The position numbers and the translations under genes were made by a program. A DNA stretch of 62,118 bases, taken from assembly GCA_004151065.3 (NCBI GenBank), contig NWUY0304683684.1, positions 1 to 62,118 on the forward strand, written 5' to 3'. This DNA is from Larix sibirica (Eukaryota; Streptophyta; Pinopsida; Pinales; Pinaceae). This document shows, in pieces, positions 21,121 to 30,757 of this stretch (its first letter is position 1; each line of letters begins with the position of its first letter). Below the pieces are notes generated by a model that saw only the letters and a list, made by a program, of their open reading frames with translations, did not search any database and was not told where the DNA came from.

Positions 21121-22109
21121 TGTGTCAATTTTGGATGTCGATGTTCAAATAGAAGGCGATGTTCATTTTTTCTATACTTACACCCCCGGAAGTAAGGCAG
21201 CCGGGGTTGGACGGAGATAGATGAGGTTTAGCCTAGTTGCTAACAGACAATATAATCACATACTTTCCAAGTTTTCACCAGACAATAGATAAGTCCGCCA
21301 AGCCCAAGTCCACATGCAAGTCCACCAAGTACACGGTCATCAAGTTTACCCAGTATGCGTAAGGCACAGTAAAGACTCCGGCCGCCTCCTCTTCACTATA
21401 AAGAACTACACCAGCGAGGGCAGGTAGATAGAGCCATTCATGCAAGGCAGCTAGTCTCAGTCACGTGAGTTTATCTCGATGGGTAAGGCTCCACTGGGCT
21501 TAATGTAAATATGGGAAGCTTCTTCCTTTTATATGGTAGTGACCGTCTCTATCGTCATCTGAAGGCAACATGGGTGGAGTTAGGGGAATGGGTGCACCTA
21601 ACTGCTGGGACTACATCACGCACTTTTATGAATGGCACTACCTGACCTGTGTGAATGGCACCTACCTAGACCCACCCTTCTCTTCTAGGCTTTTGGTGAA
21701 CGGTTCGTCTAGTCACTTTCGCATATATCCTAAAATTATGAATCAACGGTAACGCTTCGTTATTATTCCTTTCATCCATTCGAGGTAGAAACTAGTGTTC
21801 TGTAGCGGTAAGTTTTGTGCAGAGAATGGGTAACTAACTCTTTTCGGGTATGATTGAACGAGGGGGGGTAGGTAATAGCTTAGGTGAATGCTAATAAATA
21901 ATATAATGAAATTGCTCAAGGGGTGTATCGTCGGGGGTGTAGGGTTCGGCTAGTAGGCAGTTAGCGGGCCTCGGGGGTTCTAGCATTAATGCTGGTCAAA
22001 TAAGGTAATAGCTCTCGCAAGGGTGGTTCGTAACCGTAGCGCGGGTAATAAGGGTTTAAGTGGTTAATCATATGGGGTGGGTCCGGAGTCTAATCTCTGG
22101 AGGGCTAAA
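21121..22109. other. No gene recognised
   Basis: Bases 21290-21375 carry a degenerate AAGTCCACCAAG repeat, with relatives at about 52130-52200 (CCAAGTCCACC). Around 21910-21940 GGGGTGTATCGTCGGGGGTG superficially resembles the 5' end of the tRNA-Lys relic, but no tRNA fold follows. No gene is supported. Confidence 0.45.
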
Positions 22110-22330
22110 ATAAATCGCTGAATGAATCGCTCTCTCAATAAATATATCAATTGCTCAATAGCTCAATCAATCCTTTGTGAGGGGGCTGCATGGAGAAATC
22201 CTTCCCTTCCATCAATTGTTCAATAAATCCTTCCATCGATCTTTCCTTTGTGAGGGCACGGAGGGCAGGCAGGGCTTAAATCGCTCAAGTCATTCATCGC
22301 TCCAATCGCTGAATGAATCGCTGAATGCAA
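22110..22330. repeat. Degenerate tandem block (GAATGAATCGCT / CAATCCTTTGTGAGG)
   Basis: TCGCTGAATGAATCGCT occurs at both ends (about 22112 and 22305), with intervening TTGCTCAAT, CAATAAATCC and two CCTTTGTGAGG words (about 22170 and 22247). The layout suggests two rounds of duplication of a unit near 80 bases followed by erosion. Confidence 0.55.
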
Positions 22331-23493
22331 AGAATAGGTACTTCTTATTCTAATAGGCCCGTTCATTCCCTATTTATTCGTTCATTCCTTCGGTTAACGA
22401 AGGGGATAACGCTCCCTAATCATTTACTCCATGCACCTCTTGCATGCGAGTCTTACTGACGAGATCTTCTATTTTTACAAGTTCAAATTAGCTCTATTGC
22501 AGTCGCTCTTTCCTCACGTGCGCGCGATTCATGTCCTATGCTTATAAGGTAAAATATATATTGCGTAGGTGCAACACTTTCCATGGAAGGTCTAACCTTA
22601 TTATTTCCTTGCCTTCTGACTTGCCTTCCCTTCTAAGCGTGCGTTAGCAAACTGGCTTAAGAGCGTTAGCTATAGCCTGGCCCTTTATTCCGAAAGACTT
22701 TAGAATATGGTCCCTCGGAACACTATTATATGCATTAGTCAGTAAGGAAGGCTTCGAAACGAGAGTATACAAGTGAAAGCACAAAAGGTGAGAGGCGACG
22801 ACGCCAGTCAAAGACGATAAAAGGAAGGAGGTAACAATGTTTACACAGAGCTAGCAAGGGCACGAGAGTATAATATGCTCATTAAGCAGTCGCGAAGTCG
22901 AGAGAGAGGCGAGAGGCGGCAATGCCAACACAGGACTACTAGTAAGGATGTATAAGATGTAAATGCCAATTTATCACCAGCGAAGGCAATAGGCGAGAGG
23001 AAGGAGACGCTGAGGATATAGTTGAGGAAGTGATCCCAGAGCTGTAGATGATACAACCAAGAACAGTGTCTCAGGGAAGGGACAAAGGGTATGGAGCACG
23101 AGGGTCCTATCTAGGAAGAGGACGAAGTCATCCCGAGCTGGGCCCTACCCGATACAACGATAGGGAGCCAATCACTATATTGGGTAAATAAATAGTTTAT
23201 AACGCGTAGGGCTGAAGGTAATAGTAAGTAAAGTATCTGGTGGATAGCATGTTCGTAAGTAAAGGGTTATGCCCCGTACCTCCAAAGCTACCCGGTCTAT
23301 GTATTCTGGTCAGACCCAGGATATAGTTTTTTAAGAGTTTGTGTGGAACCAAAGAGTTTTTATTATGGCTACCCTCCCTAGTAATCCTGGCTGGTTTGGC
23401 TAGACAACCCGTTAGGCGAGAACGTGATGCGAGTGGAGGTAGTGGCTAGACGACGTTAGGCTTGGCGAACCAACTATGTGCAATGAGTGAATG
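22331..23493. other. No gene recognised; purine-rich patch
   Basis: The part from 22775 to 23050 is purine-rich, with GCGAGAGG and GAGAGGCG words repeated (relics of a short tandem). A Leu/Ser-rich minus frame of 71 codons at 22841-23056 follows from this bias. No gene is supported. Confidence 0.45.
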
Positions 23494-23524
23494 ACTTCGG
23501 TGAATGATTTTAGTGAATGGTATT
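23494..23524 (+). repeat. Short dispersed repeat shared with 30.73 kb
   Basis: CTTCGGTGAATGATTTTAG followed by TGAATGG recurs as CTTCAGTGAATGATTTAAG plus TGAATGG at 30732-30757, with two or three differences in about 26 bases. Both lie right of G-rich DNA with CTAG and GGTAG words. Confidence 0.6.
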
Positions 23525-24819
23525 CAGCTTTAGGTTATCCATATATGTGTCCTGTTCATAGGTATGATATACCAGCAGCGGTGACAGCGGACTCCTCCTA
23601 TCCCATAAACCTTGAAGGCCCACTCTGGCCAGTAAAGTAAATATAGAAATAAATAAGCCCGCTATAGCATCACATGGGAATAAATAAAGGTAAGACCAAC
23701 CAACCCTAATCAATAAGGAAAGGAAAGGTAGCCTCAGATGATCCTGAATAGAAGGGAAGCGGTGCATACGACAACTCTACTAATGGTAGGAAAAAAGACG
23801 CATACAACAACCCGGATATGAAGGAAAGGTAAATGCCTCAAATCCAAATGCGAAGGACAAAGGGCATGCAGCAGTCGATCCGGACTAATAGGATAAATGA
23901 GGATGAGGAATATTTCTAGCAATAATAATCATTTTCCAAGTCTGCAAAGTCTGATCCATTGCAGAATGTTTACCTTTTGTTACATACGTAGATATACATT
24001 GAAAGTATCAGACGCAATAGACAGCGGCTATATGAAACGTTCCCCAGGTAAGGGGGAATAGAGCAACCATATTATGGAGGGATATCACTTAAAGAAAGCC
24101 TTTTAACCTTCACAACCAACACATCTACGTGATCCATCACAACAAGATGCATATAACACATCGGGGCGTTATATATATATATATAATTATACTTCGTTTT
24201 CACATGAGATTTGAGCAATTGAGGAGGACGCGCTGATCTCTAGAAATAATTGAGTCTCCTTCCGAAACCCAATGAATGATATAAATAATTTTATGTTTAC
24301 TTGGAGCCGGAAAGAAAGGTAGGTTCAGTTCCCGCTACGGGTTGACAGGGCAGGGCGACGAGGCACCCGTAGTTACCAACATCGCATAGGTCTGGAAACA
24401 CTAGTGTTCGTATAAAAAAAAGTTCACCCGTCATCTAAAGCACCCATTAAACCCATTGGGACACGAAAAATAGTGATTTAGTTCAAGTTGCTACCGAACA
24501 ACGATACACAATGCTCACCTCCAGTTCTAACAACCAGTAGTTACCAACAGTGAGCAGTGAAATCTAAAGTCAACAGCGCACGTATTAACAACATGGCTTC
24601 CCAACAACACAAAGATCTAAATATAACTGAAAACCTGCCAACTTTTATCGGACCTTGAAAGCTAAAGAACGAAAATAAACCACTTCCTGCCTGAAGAGAA
24701 TAGGTTTAATCTGCTTGTTGGGTTGCCACTTGTTGGGATCACTCATCATAGTTATTTTGTCTGCGATGGTGCACCAATAGAGAAAATAAGTTTATTATAT
24801 GCTTGTTTCCTTTTAGCTG
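23525..24819. other. Gene-free stretch with two staggered minus-strand frames
   Basis: Minus frames 23734-23922 and 23510-23767 overlap and could be one frame after a shift, reading polar and aromatic residues (LLIRVGWSYLYLFPCDAIAG). No motif is recognisable and both are short, so I do not call a gene. A TATATATA microsatellite at about 24170-24186 precedes a family C-like word (CGTTTTCACATGAGATTTG, 24193-24211). Confidence 0.4.
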
Positions 24820-25110
24820 CTGGGCCAGGATCAGTTAACAACAGAAGTAGTGGTGTCTGCGAACTGTGCCGCTTAGCCCGGTTCAATTGATGATGCTCCA
24901 ACTTATGCTGGGAATGATCCTAGAAATGCTTATATGGCTGCTCCTTCAACTAATTATGGAAATAACCCTGGGAATGCTGCTTAGACTGCTGATCGTAGTG
25001 CTGCCGGTCCCATTGCTGCTGGGGCTGCTGAGAAAACTGGTCCTCCTCGGAGTGCTGGGAGTAGTGCCTCCTCATTGGATAAAATTGGTACTCGTTTTGG
25101 GCCCACCTAA
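24820..25110 (+). repeat. Family E triplet-phased low-complexity copy, plus orientation
   Basis: From about 24889 one plus frame reads GSIDDAPTYAGNDPRNAYM, then APSTNYGNNPGNAA, a TAG, then TADRSAAGPIAAGAAEKTG and SAGSSASSLDKIGTRFG. Gly, Ala, Ser, Asn, Asp and Thr dominate. The reverse complement of this DNA matches the 40.9-41.5 kb locus, which contains TGNADRSAAFAG and AGSIYASYLNDPGN on its minus strand. Repetition in phase with codons and retention of GCT/GGA/AAT codons suggest a decayed low-complexity protein gene or a triplet-unit minisatellite. Stops and frame changes make it non-functional. Confidence 0.5.
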
Positions 25111-25605
25111 CTCTAACGGGGCTGGCTGTACTCCCCAGAGGGGAGGGGAGGGTACTTGAGATTGGATTGGTTAAGGAGGGTAGAAAAGTGGGTACTTGCA
25201 CTGTTACTGAAACTTGCTACCATGCTCCACATAGGGTAATTTATATCACACTGTTTGTGACTTGCAGTAAGCCTACTGTAACTGTACTGGAACTTGCTGT
25301 AAGCCTATAGCTAAGCCAGGGAAAGGGGACCTTCCTACTCTTTTCCAAATACCAATTCTACGGCATCTACAGACCTTTCAGCACAACGATACCACCCGCT
25401 CCATGCCTACCAACCTTATCCTTAAGGAAACTGCTTTTTTCCTTACCAACCAAGCCTTTTTAATAGTGCCTCTGAAGGGGTTGATGTTCTTTAACATAGG
25501 GAGGATTGGATAGTGAGGATGAGGTTAGGGTGGATGGTACTATATAGGGAGGGGGTACTTGCTGTACTCCCCATAGGGGAGGGGGTAGGGTACTTGCACT
25601 GTTCA
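25105..25605. repeat. GGGAGGGGGTACTTG / GTACTATATAGGGAGG repeat cluster
   Basis: CTCCCCAGAGGGGAGGGGAG (about 25131) with GGGTACTTG, and CTCCCCATAGGGGAGGGGG (about 25567) with GGGTACTTGCACTGTT, are a direct pair 430 bp apart. GTACTATATAGGGAGG (25539) recurs as GTACTATATAGGGAGG at 35434. Between them ACTTGCTGTAAGCC-type words repeat. The self-complementary CTCCCC-GGGGAG word can form a small hairpin. Confidence 0.6.
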
Positions 25606-25642
25606 AGAGTTTTTCCTCCCTTGTTGCCAAGCCCAGGTTTTT

Positions 25643-26101
25643 TTAGCTAGTATCATTTCCCTTCGGCGGCGGCTTAACATTATGCGGCTTCAGAGTAGAC
25701 ATTTTCTCTAGGTCTTTCTCTAGTTCTTCGGGCATAGAGTCTACTGAACGAAGGTTGTGGAAGGTGAAGGTGTTTGCCTCCTTAATTTTCTCTAGGTCTT
25801 TCTCTAGTCTGTCTAGATTATATTCGGGCAGTGACGCTTGTTCTTCGGACTCTTGCATTTGATTGATTTTTTGCACTAGTCTTGTTAGAGCTAATCTCAT
25901 TTTCTCCTTTTCATGGAGGATTTCATCAAGCACTTTAGAATCAAACCCCAGTTCTCTTTCTTTACGAGAAAGTCTAGATTGGATTTTATCTAGTTTTTGC
26001 TCTTTAGCTGGAGAAAGTTTAGTAAAAGCTTCTTTCAGTTTAATATTCTCTTCTTGAAGGTTAGCTAGTTCTTCTTTCAGTCTGTTTTCGCTATTGGGCA
26101 T
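25643..26101 (-). CDS. Hypothetical coiled-coil protein, 152 aa
   Basis: An ATG at 26101 opens a 152-codon frame ending in TAA. In-frame GTG at 26116 would add five residues, but ATG is preferred. About 23 Glu and 20 Lys are present, with abundant Leu, and there is no Cys or Trp, which is far from the mixed composition of the other frames here. Residues about 5-40 (NRLKEELANLQEENIKLKEA and on) and about 60-90 show heptad-like spacing of Leu/Ile, so an elongated coiled coil is likely. Near the C-terminus LEKDLEK occurs twice, 28 residues apart, from an in-frame 84-nt duplication. The tail is polar and Pro/Lys rich (KPHNVKPPPKGND). No signal peptide or membrane helix is seen. I do not recognise the family. 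It might be a transferred or plasmid-derived gene; expression is unproven. Flanking DNA is repeat-rich and non-coding. Confidence 0.6.
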   Translation of the reverse strand: MPNSENRLKEELANLQEENIKLKEAFTKLSPAKEQKLDKIQSRLSRKERELGFDSKVLDEILHEKEKMRLALTRLVQKINQMQESEEQASLPEYNLDRLEKDLEKIKEANTFTFHNLRSVDSMPEELEKDLEKMSTLKPHNVKPPPKGNDTS

Positions 26102-27039
26102 CCTCTCACTAGGCACCTGTCACATGTGGTGTTTGTGACGATGACTCATCCCTTATAAAAAGTTTTGGCAATGAGAATGCAGACAGATTAGGAGGATTAA
26201 CATTACCCAAATAAAATAAGAGCCAATAAATCGAACCACCAAGAGCTAATTCACCTTTTGCCGGAAGGAGGATTACTCTCAGTTGGACAGGAACACCCAG
26301 TAGGAGTTGGATCGTTGTGTGGGAACTATGGATTCAGCCAGAACTGATGAGACGCGGCAGAACTGTTGGATTGAGTCAATACAGCCAGACAATCTTGGAA
26401 GGAAGGGCGGGGCTTGCTTACTTGGGTGGGCTGCACATTGCTATTTACTTGATTAGCCTACATAATTAATGCAAATGGCGGCTTGCACAGGAACAACCGT
26501 TGGATTGTAATAACTGCCTTCCTTGGATTGAGGAACTACAGCCAGACCCCTTCTTTTATGGATGGAAGAATAAAGGGAAGGGCTTCCAGAATAGTGGGTT
26601 AGAACTTAGACCAGGACTCTTACGCCTACTGGATTCATGCTTGTGGGACTTAGCGTGGCTGGCAACTAACTGCCCTATTGAGGATAAACTACTGCCGAAA
26701 CTTATGAGATCGAAGGGGGGTCGGTACTTAGAACATTGGGATTCCCTTTAGATGGATGGATGTCCACTTGCAAAAGAATCTTACTTGGTGGGTACCATGC
26801 TATCTACCTTCTGCTTACTTGCATTACTGCTACGCCCCTTTGCTTTTAAATTCAAGCAGGAACCTAGGCCCCAGGCAGAGGGACAATTACTAATTCATCT
26901 ATTTCCCTATATAAAAATGTGAGTTCGATACCCCGGTGTTGGAAATCATACTTGGATCCCCTACAAACAATGGGCCATTTGCTTTATTTAAAATAGCATT
27001 TCAGGAGGGTTTTTAGAATTCACGGACCAACCGGCATGG
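26102..27039. other. Gene-free stretch
   Basis: Immediately upstream of the coiled-coil ORF GTCACATGTGGTGTTTGTGAC forms a short imperfect palindrome (about 26119-26139), which could be a regulatory or structural element, but nothing proves it. Bases 26300-26640 carry a degenerate repeat of GTTGGATTGAG, CAGCCAGAC and GGAACTA words. The 83-codon plus frame at 26500-26751 falls in these repeats and is not called. Confidence 0.4.
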
Positions 27040-27905
27040 AGCATGGCTGGTCGTCTATTGCTTGCTGATACGGCTAGAGGGAATGGCATAGGATTGCTAG
27101 GATTAAGATCTTGCTGGCTGGTGAGCTTATCTCGCTTGCTGTTTGCTGGCGGGGTTATCGGAACTTGCTTAGCTGGTTAAGGCGTAGCTGGTAAAGTCAT
27201 TGTTATCCTTCCTACTAATATCTTCGGCCTGCCTATCTGAATTAGTTTCTTGGTTCGTTAAGGTTTTGGTTATTTAGTAATCAACTTGGTTGGGACATTT
27301 AGGGTGGATAGGCCTATTTTTTCCTTTCCTACTAACTTCTTTATATTGGTTGGGACAACTAACTTACTGGTCAGTGAAGTTATTGGTTAGGGCCTAGGAA
27401 ATGGTGGTGGTGAAGACCTTACTGGTGAAGTAACCTTGCCTTCTTGGTAAATAAAATTCCTTGGTTCTGTCTCCCTATCTGTCTCCCTTCTCTTCGGTAA
27501 GAAGGAAGGTATATATATTAGGCACCTACGTCTGAGGGAAGCTATTAATATCCCCATCCGGTTCAGGACCTTCGGCATACCTACGTGGTTCTATTTTTAT
27601 CTATTTTCGGTCAGAAGCGCTATCGGTCAGAAATAAGTCGGTCGTAAAGCTATCAGTAAGAAGAAGGTCATTGAGAGGGAAGGAAAGAAGAACCCGCGTC
27701 CTGCAATAAGGTCATTCGGTAGATCGAGTTATTAAATAGAAATTTGCTGTGGGCCATCCCAGTAAATGGGCCATCCCGGTCAATATCTGTCTCCCGGTAA
27801 GTAGTGGGCAGCAGTAAGTCGTAGGCCATCAGTTGGTATTGGGCCATCCCGGTACGTAACGGGTAATGAATATATTATTTGTGAAGCATGGAAGCATGGA
27901 AGCAT
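27040..27905. repeat. Chain of degenerate tandem repeats (CTTGCTGG, GGTTGGGACA, GGTCAGAA, GGGCCATCCCGGTAA)
   Basis: Four successive short-unit repeats lie side by side: CTTGCTG/GCTGGT words (27050-27195), TTGGTTGGGACA and GGTGAAG words (27240-27430), CGGTCAGAA/CGGTAAG words (27490-27720), and GGGCCATCCCGGTAA (27750, 27768, 27841, with a weaker copy at 27822). The end carries three copies of GAAGCATG(G) at 27885-27908. Each block has its own unit and they merge into one another. No frame is convincingly coding. Confidence 0.55.
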
Positions 27906-28284
27906 GGATTAGTGAGCGACTTGGTTGGGACATAATAAGCTATACTCTTTTTTCTATTTTACCTTCCTAGTACGTATAGTTAGGACTTTAGCGATGAAGT
28001 GTCTCTGAAACATAACCGATAGATAGATTGGGTAAGAGCTTGTATAGTCTTGTCCCAAGTATGGCAAATCTAAGGCACGGAGTGGCTTATCGGAGTTACG
28101 AAGTTAGTGGACTTTAGGTATGGGTTCACTGCTTAATACGGACTACAAGGCTTCTCTATCTTGAGTCTCTTCTAATCTGGGCTTGCTTATCTTATCTGTG
28201 CCTAACGCTCTCAATGGTAGGGTAGGAAGGCGAAGCCATACCTCCATTCATATTGTTTAAGCAGTTGATTCTTATGATTATGCA

Positions 28285-28520
28285 GGTTATCCAGTGAAAG
28301 AAGCACTACCTGCAGCAGGGTAAGCATATAAGCATATCCATAAGCAAGGGCAGGTGCAGCAGTAGATCCAGTAGCAGGACCAGTTAGAGATTGAGATCGG
28401 TATTATGATGCTAGAGAGGAAGATTCTGTATTTCGAGAACCAGCCAAAGACCCAGACCCATAGCCAGTCACAATACCAGTTAATCCAGATCCTCCACCAA
28501 CAGCATTTTCATCCAGGTAG
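28285..28520 (-). repeat. Family E triplet-phased copy, minus orientation
   Basis: On the minus strand one frame reads ENAVGGGSGLTGIVTGYGSG, then SLAGSRNTESSSLAS, a stop, and LTGPATGSTAAPALAYGYAY. Gly, Ser, Thr and Ala predominate as in the 24.9 and 41 kb copies. The plus strand gives AVDPVAGPVRD and IPVNPDPPPTAFSS, so the repeat is open on both strands, as expected for an RNY-type triplet repeat. The sense strand cannot be settled by eye. Confidence 0.5.
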
Positions 28521-28641
28521 GTAGGGATCTTGTTTACCAGTCGGCCTCAAACCCCTTTCTTTAACTCTTCCTCGGCTTTTATGACTTATATCCTTCCACC
28601 CTTCTTCTCCACCCAAACTTATCTTCCATCGGCCGCTATAG

Positions 28642-28775
28642 CCATGATCCTGTTAGGTTCCGGGCAGTTACCATGATCCGGATCGGGATGGTGATTCCAT
28701 GATCCGGTTAGTTTGGTAATTTCTGCTTTTCGGGTAGTTAGGTTTCCATGATCCGGTTAGTTAGTTCGGTATACT
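28642..28775. repeat. Tandem CCATGATCCGGTTAGTT repeat, four copies
   Basis: CCATGATCC occurs at 28642, 28671, 28698 and 28746, each followed by a GGTTAG or GGATCGGG word, with spacing of 27-48 bases. The copies at 28698 and 28746 share CCATGATCCGGTTAGTT. Confidence 0.7.
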
Positions 28776-30597
28776 TAAGGGCACCCAAATCCACTTCGTC
28801 CCTCTCCCTATGCACCACTTACTTTAGGTCATTTATGCGCTTGACCTATTGATTGGTCCTTGATGATACTTACTACAGGTCAGGTCATCCTATTGATTGT
28901 CCCTACGGGTCAGATTAAGACGAACATAAGTTATCTTATGCCAGTACTCAACTACAACTACGTTACGTAACGATAGAGTCAGGCAAGTCATAAGGCAAGT
29001 CTGGTAGAGACAGAAGAAGATAGGGTTAGGAGATCCGGCCAGGTTCAAAAAACTGCGATGGTATATTAGAGGAGAAGGTTTTGTTTCTGCTAAGCCCTTG
29101 TCCTCCTACGTCGAACAAGCCTTTTGAACTGCGATAGTTCTCAAGAGGGGCAAGGGAGCTATAGAATGGCCGAAAGAAGCTTAATCACGAGTGTTTAAAC
29201 CACCAAAAAAAGAGCCTTAGCCATTAATTGGTGATAGAATTTAGTTTTTAACCGTTGGTGGCACCCCACTATCCAGTCCTGATAAGAGAACATCTGTAGC
29301 AGCACTAAGCGATTCATGAACGAAGTGGTCTAGAGCTAAAAAGTCTAGGTCTGAAAGGCGGTGGCAGGCATTAAAACAAGTGAGTGGTCGGGTCTATGCA
29401 GTGGGTTATAATTGATGAATTTCGGGTTCCGCCGGGTTTCAACTAGCTTTTTCCGGTTCTATCAGCTTCTACTTTAAAGGTTAGCTGATTGTATAGGGGG
29501 GCTTTACAAAAAAAGGAGAATAGCTCCAACAAGCCTTAAGGGGCAGAACAGTGGAGTATCATTCTTTCCAGCCTTCAGAGGCATACCAGGGAGGAAAGAG
29601 CTATCTATCCCGAAGGAGGAATCGCCGCCAAGAGGATAAGGGCCAAAGAGAGCGCCATCAAGGAAGGGCAAGGATACAGAAGCAAGATAAAGCCGCTTAT
29701 GGGGGAGGATCAAGAGCCAGCACGTTGGGGAAATGAATCCAAATTGGCTAGGAGGATTGGTGCATGCGTGGCTTAACGAAGTATGAAGTGAGAGAGATAA
29801 GTATAGTTACTATGCGATAGGAAAATGGATATAATATGGGTTATGTGTTTATCAAGTGGAAAAGGTAGGGTACGTGTGGGTTGATGGATTTATCGATTGA
29901 GAGAGAATGCGTGCGATTGTGAGGGAAGGAAATATGGGTGCTGCTGGTCATTCTTCATACGTGAGAGAGAAGTCAGCCATCGTGAAACAGTGACAACACC
30001 TCAGGTCCACAGATCTATCTGCTGATCGATCGAACTTGCTTTAATAGCACCTTACACCAAATAAATATAGGGGCGAATTATATATGTTTATTCACCTTTA
30101 TACCTATTAGACTCACCGATCGAACCATTCCACCCATTGCACCCAGAGTGAAACAGTTTGACCTGATGCAGTCCCACCTACCGGCCGATCTCTATATTGC
30201 TCCCTTCTACTTGTGATCAATATACCTCTTGGTGTAGCTTATCTCAAACCTTCTATCAAACTTACTGCCAGACAGATCTAGATCTTGTCGGCTGCCTTCG
30301 AACTTATATTCTATTTGCCTTATATGCCTGCCCTCTCTCGATTTACCCATTTATATTCTTGCCCGTCTATCTATCTCTACCTCCTTAGATTTATAGCCTC
30401 CTCCTCTCCCTTGCAACCTGCCTGACTGAAATATCGATTGATACCTACCTGTATCTCTCGAACTGGAGACGAATAAAAACTTGGCATGGTTTGCTTGCGT
30501 GATCCAACGGAAGGAGGTTGTTCACCAGATGAATGACAGCCAATGGCACATACTTCTATCGCTTGCTGGCTAGACCTGACAGCCGCCCGAGGATAGA
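28776..30597. other. Gene-free stretch
   Basis: No gene is supported. Frames at 29504-29736 (both strands), 30197-30388 and 30377-30646 overlap each other or are Tyr/Cys/Pro-rich chance-like peptides. Around 28820-28920 the words GGTCA-CCTATTGATTG-TCC repeat twice. Confidence 0.45.
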
Positions 30598-30690
30598 TAG
30601 AACAACTCGTGTTGCTAGGACGTGTTGTTAGGATAGGATGTGCCAATAGGATAAGATGTGTTGCTAGAGCGAGTTGACTAGTTCGTGGGG
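30598..30690. repeat. Short degenerate tandem (TGTTGCTAGGAC)
   Basis: TGTTGCTAGGAC, TGTTGTTAGGATAGGA, TGTGCCAATAGGATAAGA, TGTGTTGCTAGAGCGA and GTTGACTAG follow each other with a unit of about 15 bases. Confidence 0.6.
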
Positions 30691-30731
30691 GTGGGCTAGG
30701 GGGTAGGCAGTAAAGTGCAGTGGTTGAACGT

Positions 30732-30757
30732 CTTCAGTGAATGATTTAAGTGAATGG
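30732..30757 (+). repeat. Partner of the 23.49 kb dispersed repeat
   Basis: CTTCAGTGAATGATTTAAG and TGAATGG match 23494-23519 with two or three differences. See the entry at 23494 for context. Confidence 0.6.

Noticed and set aside
21900-21960. Second tRNA relic (GGGGTGTATCGTCGGGGGTG)
   Set aside because: Only the acceptor-like start resembles tRNA-Lys; there is no D arm, T arm or closing strand.
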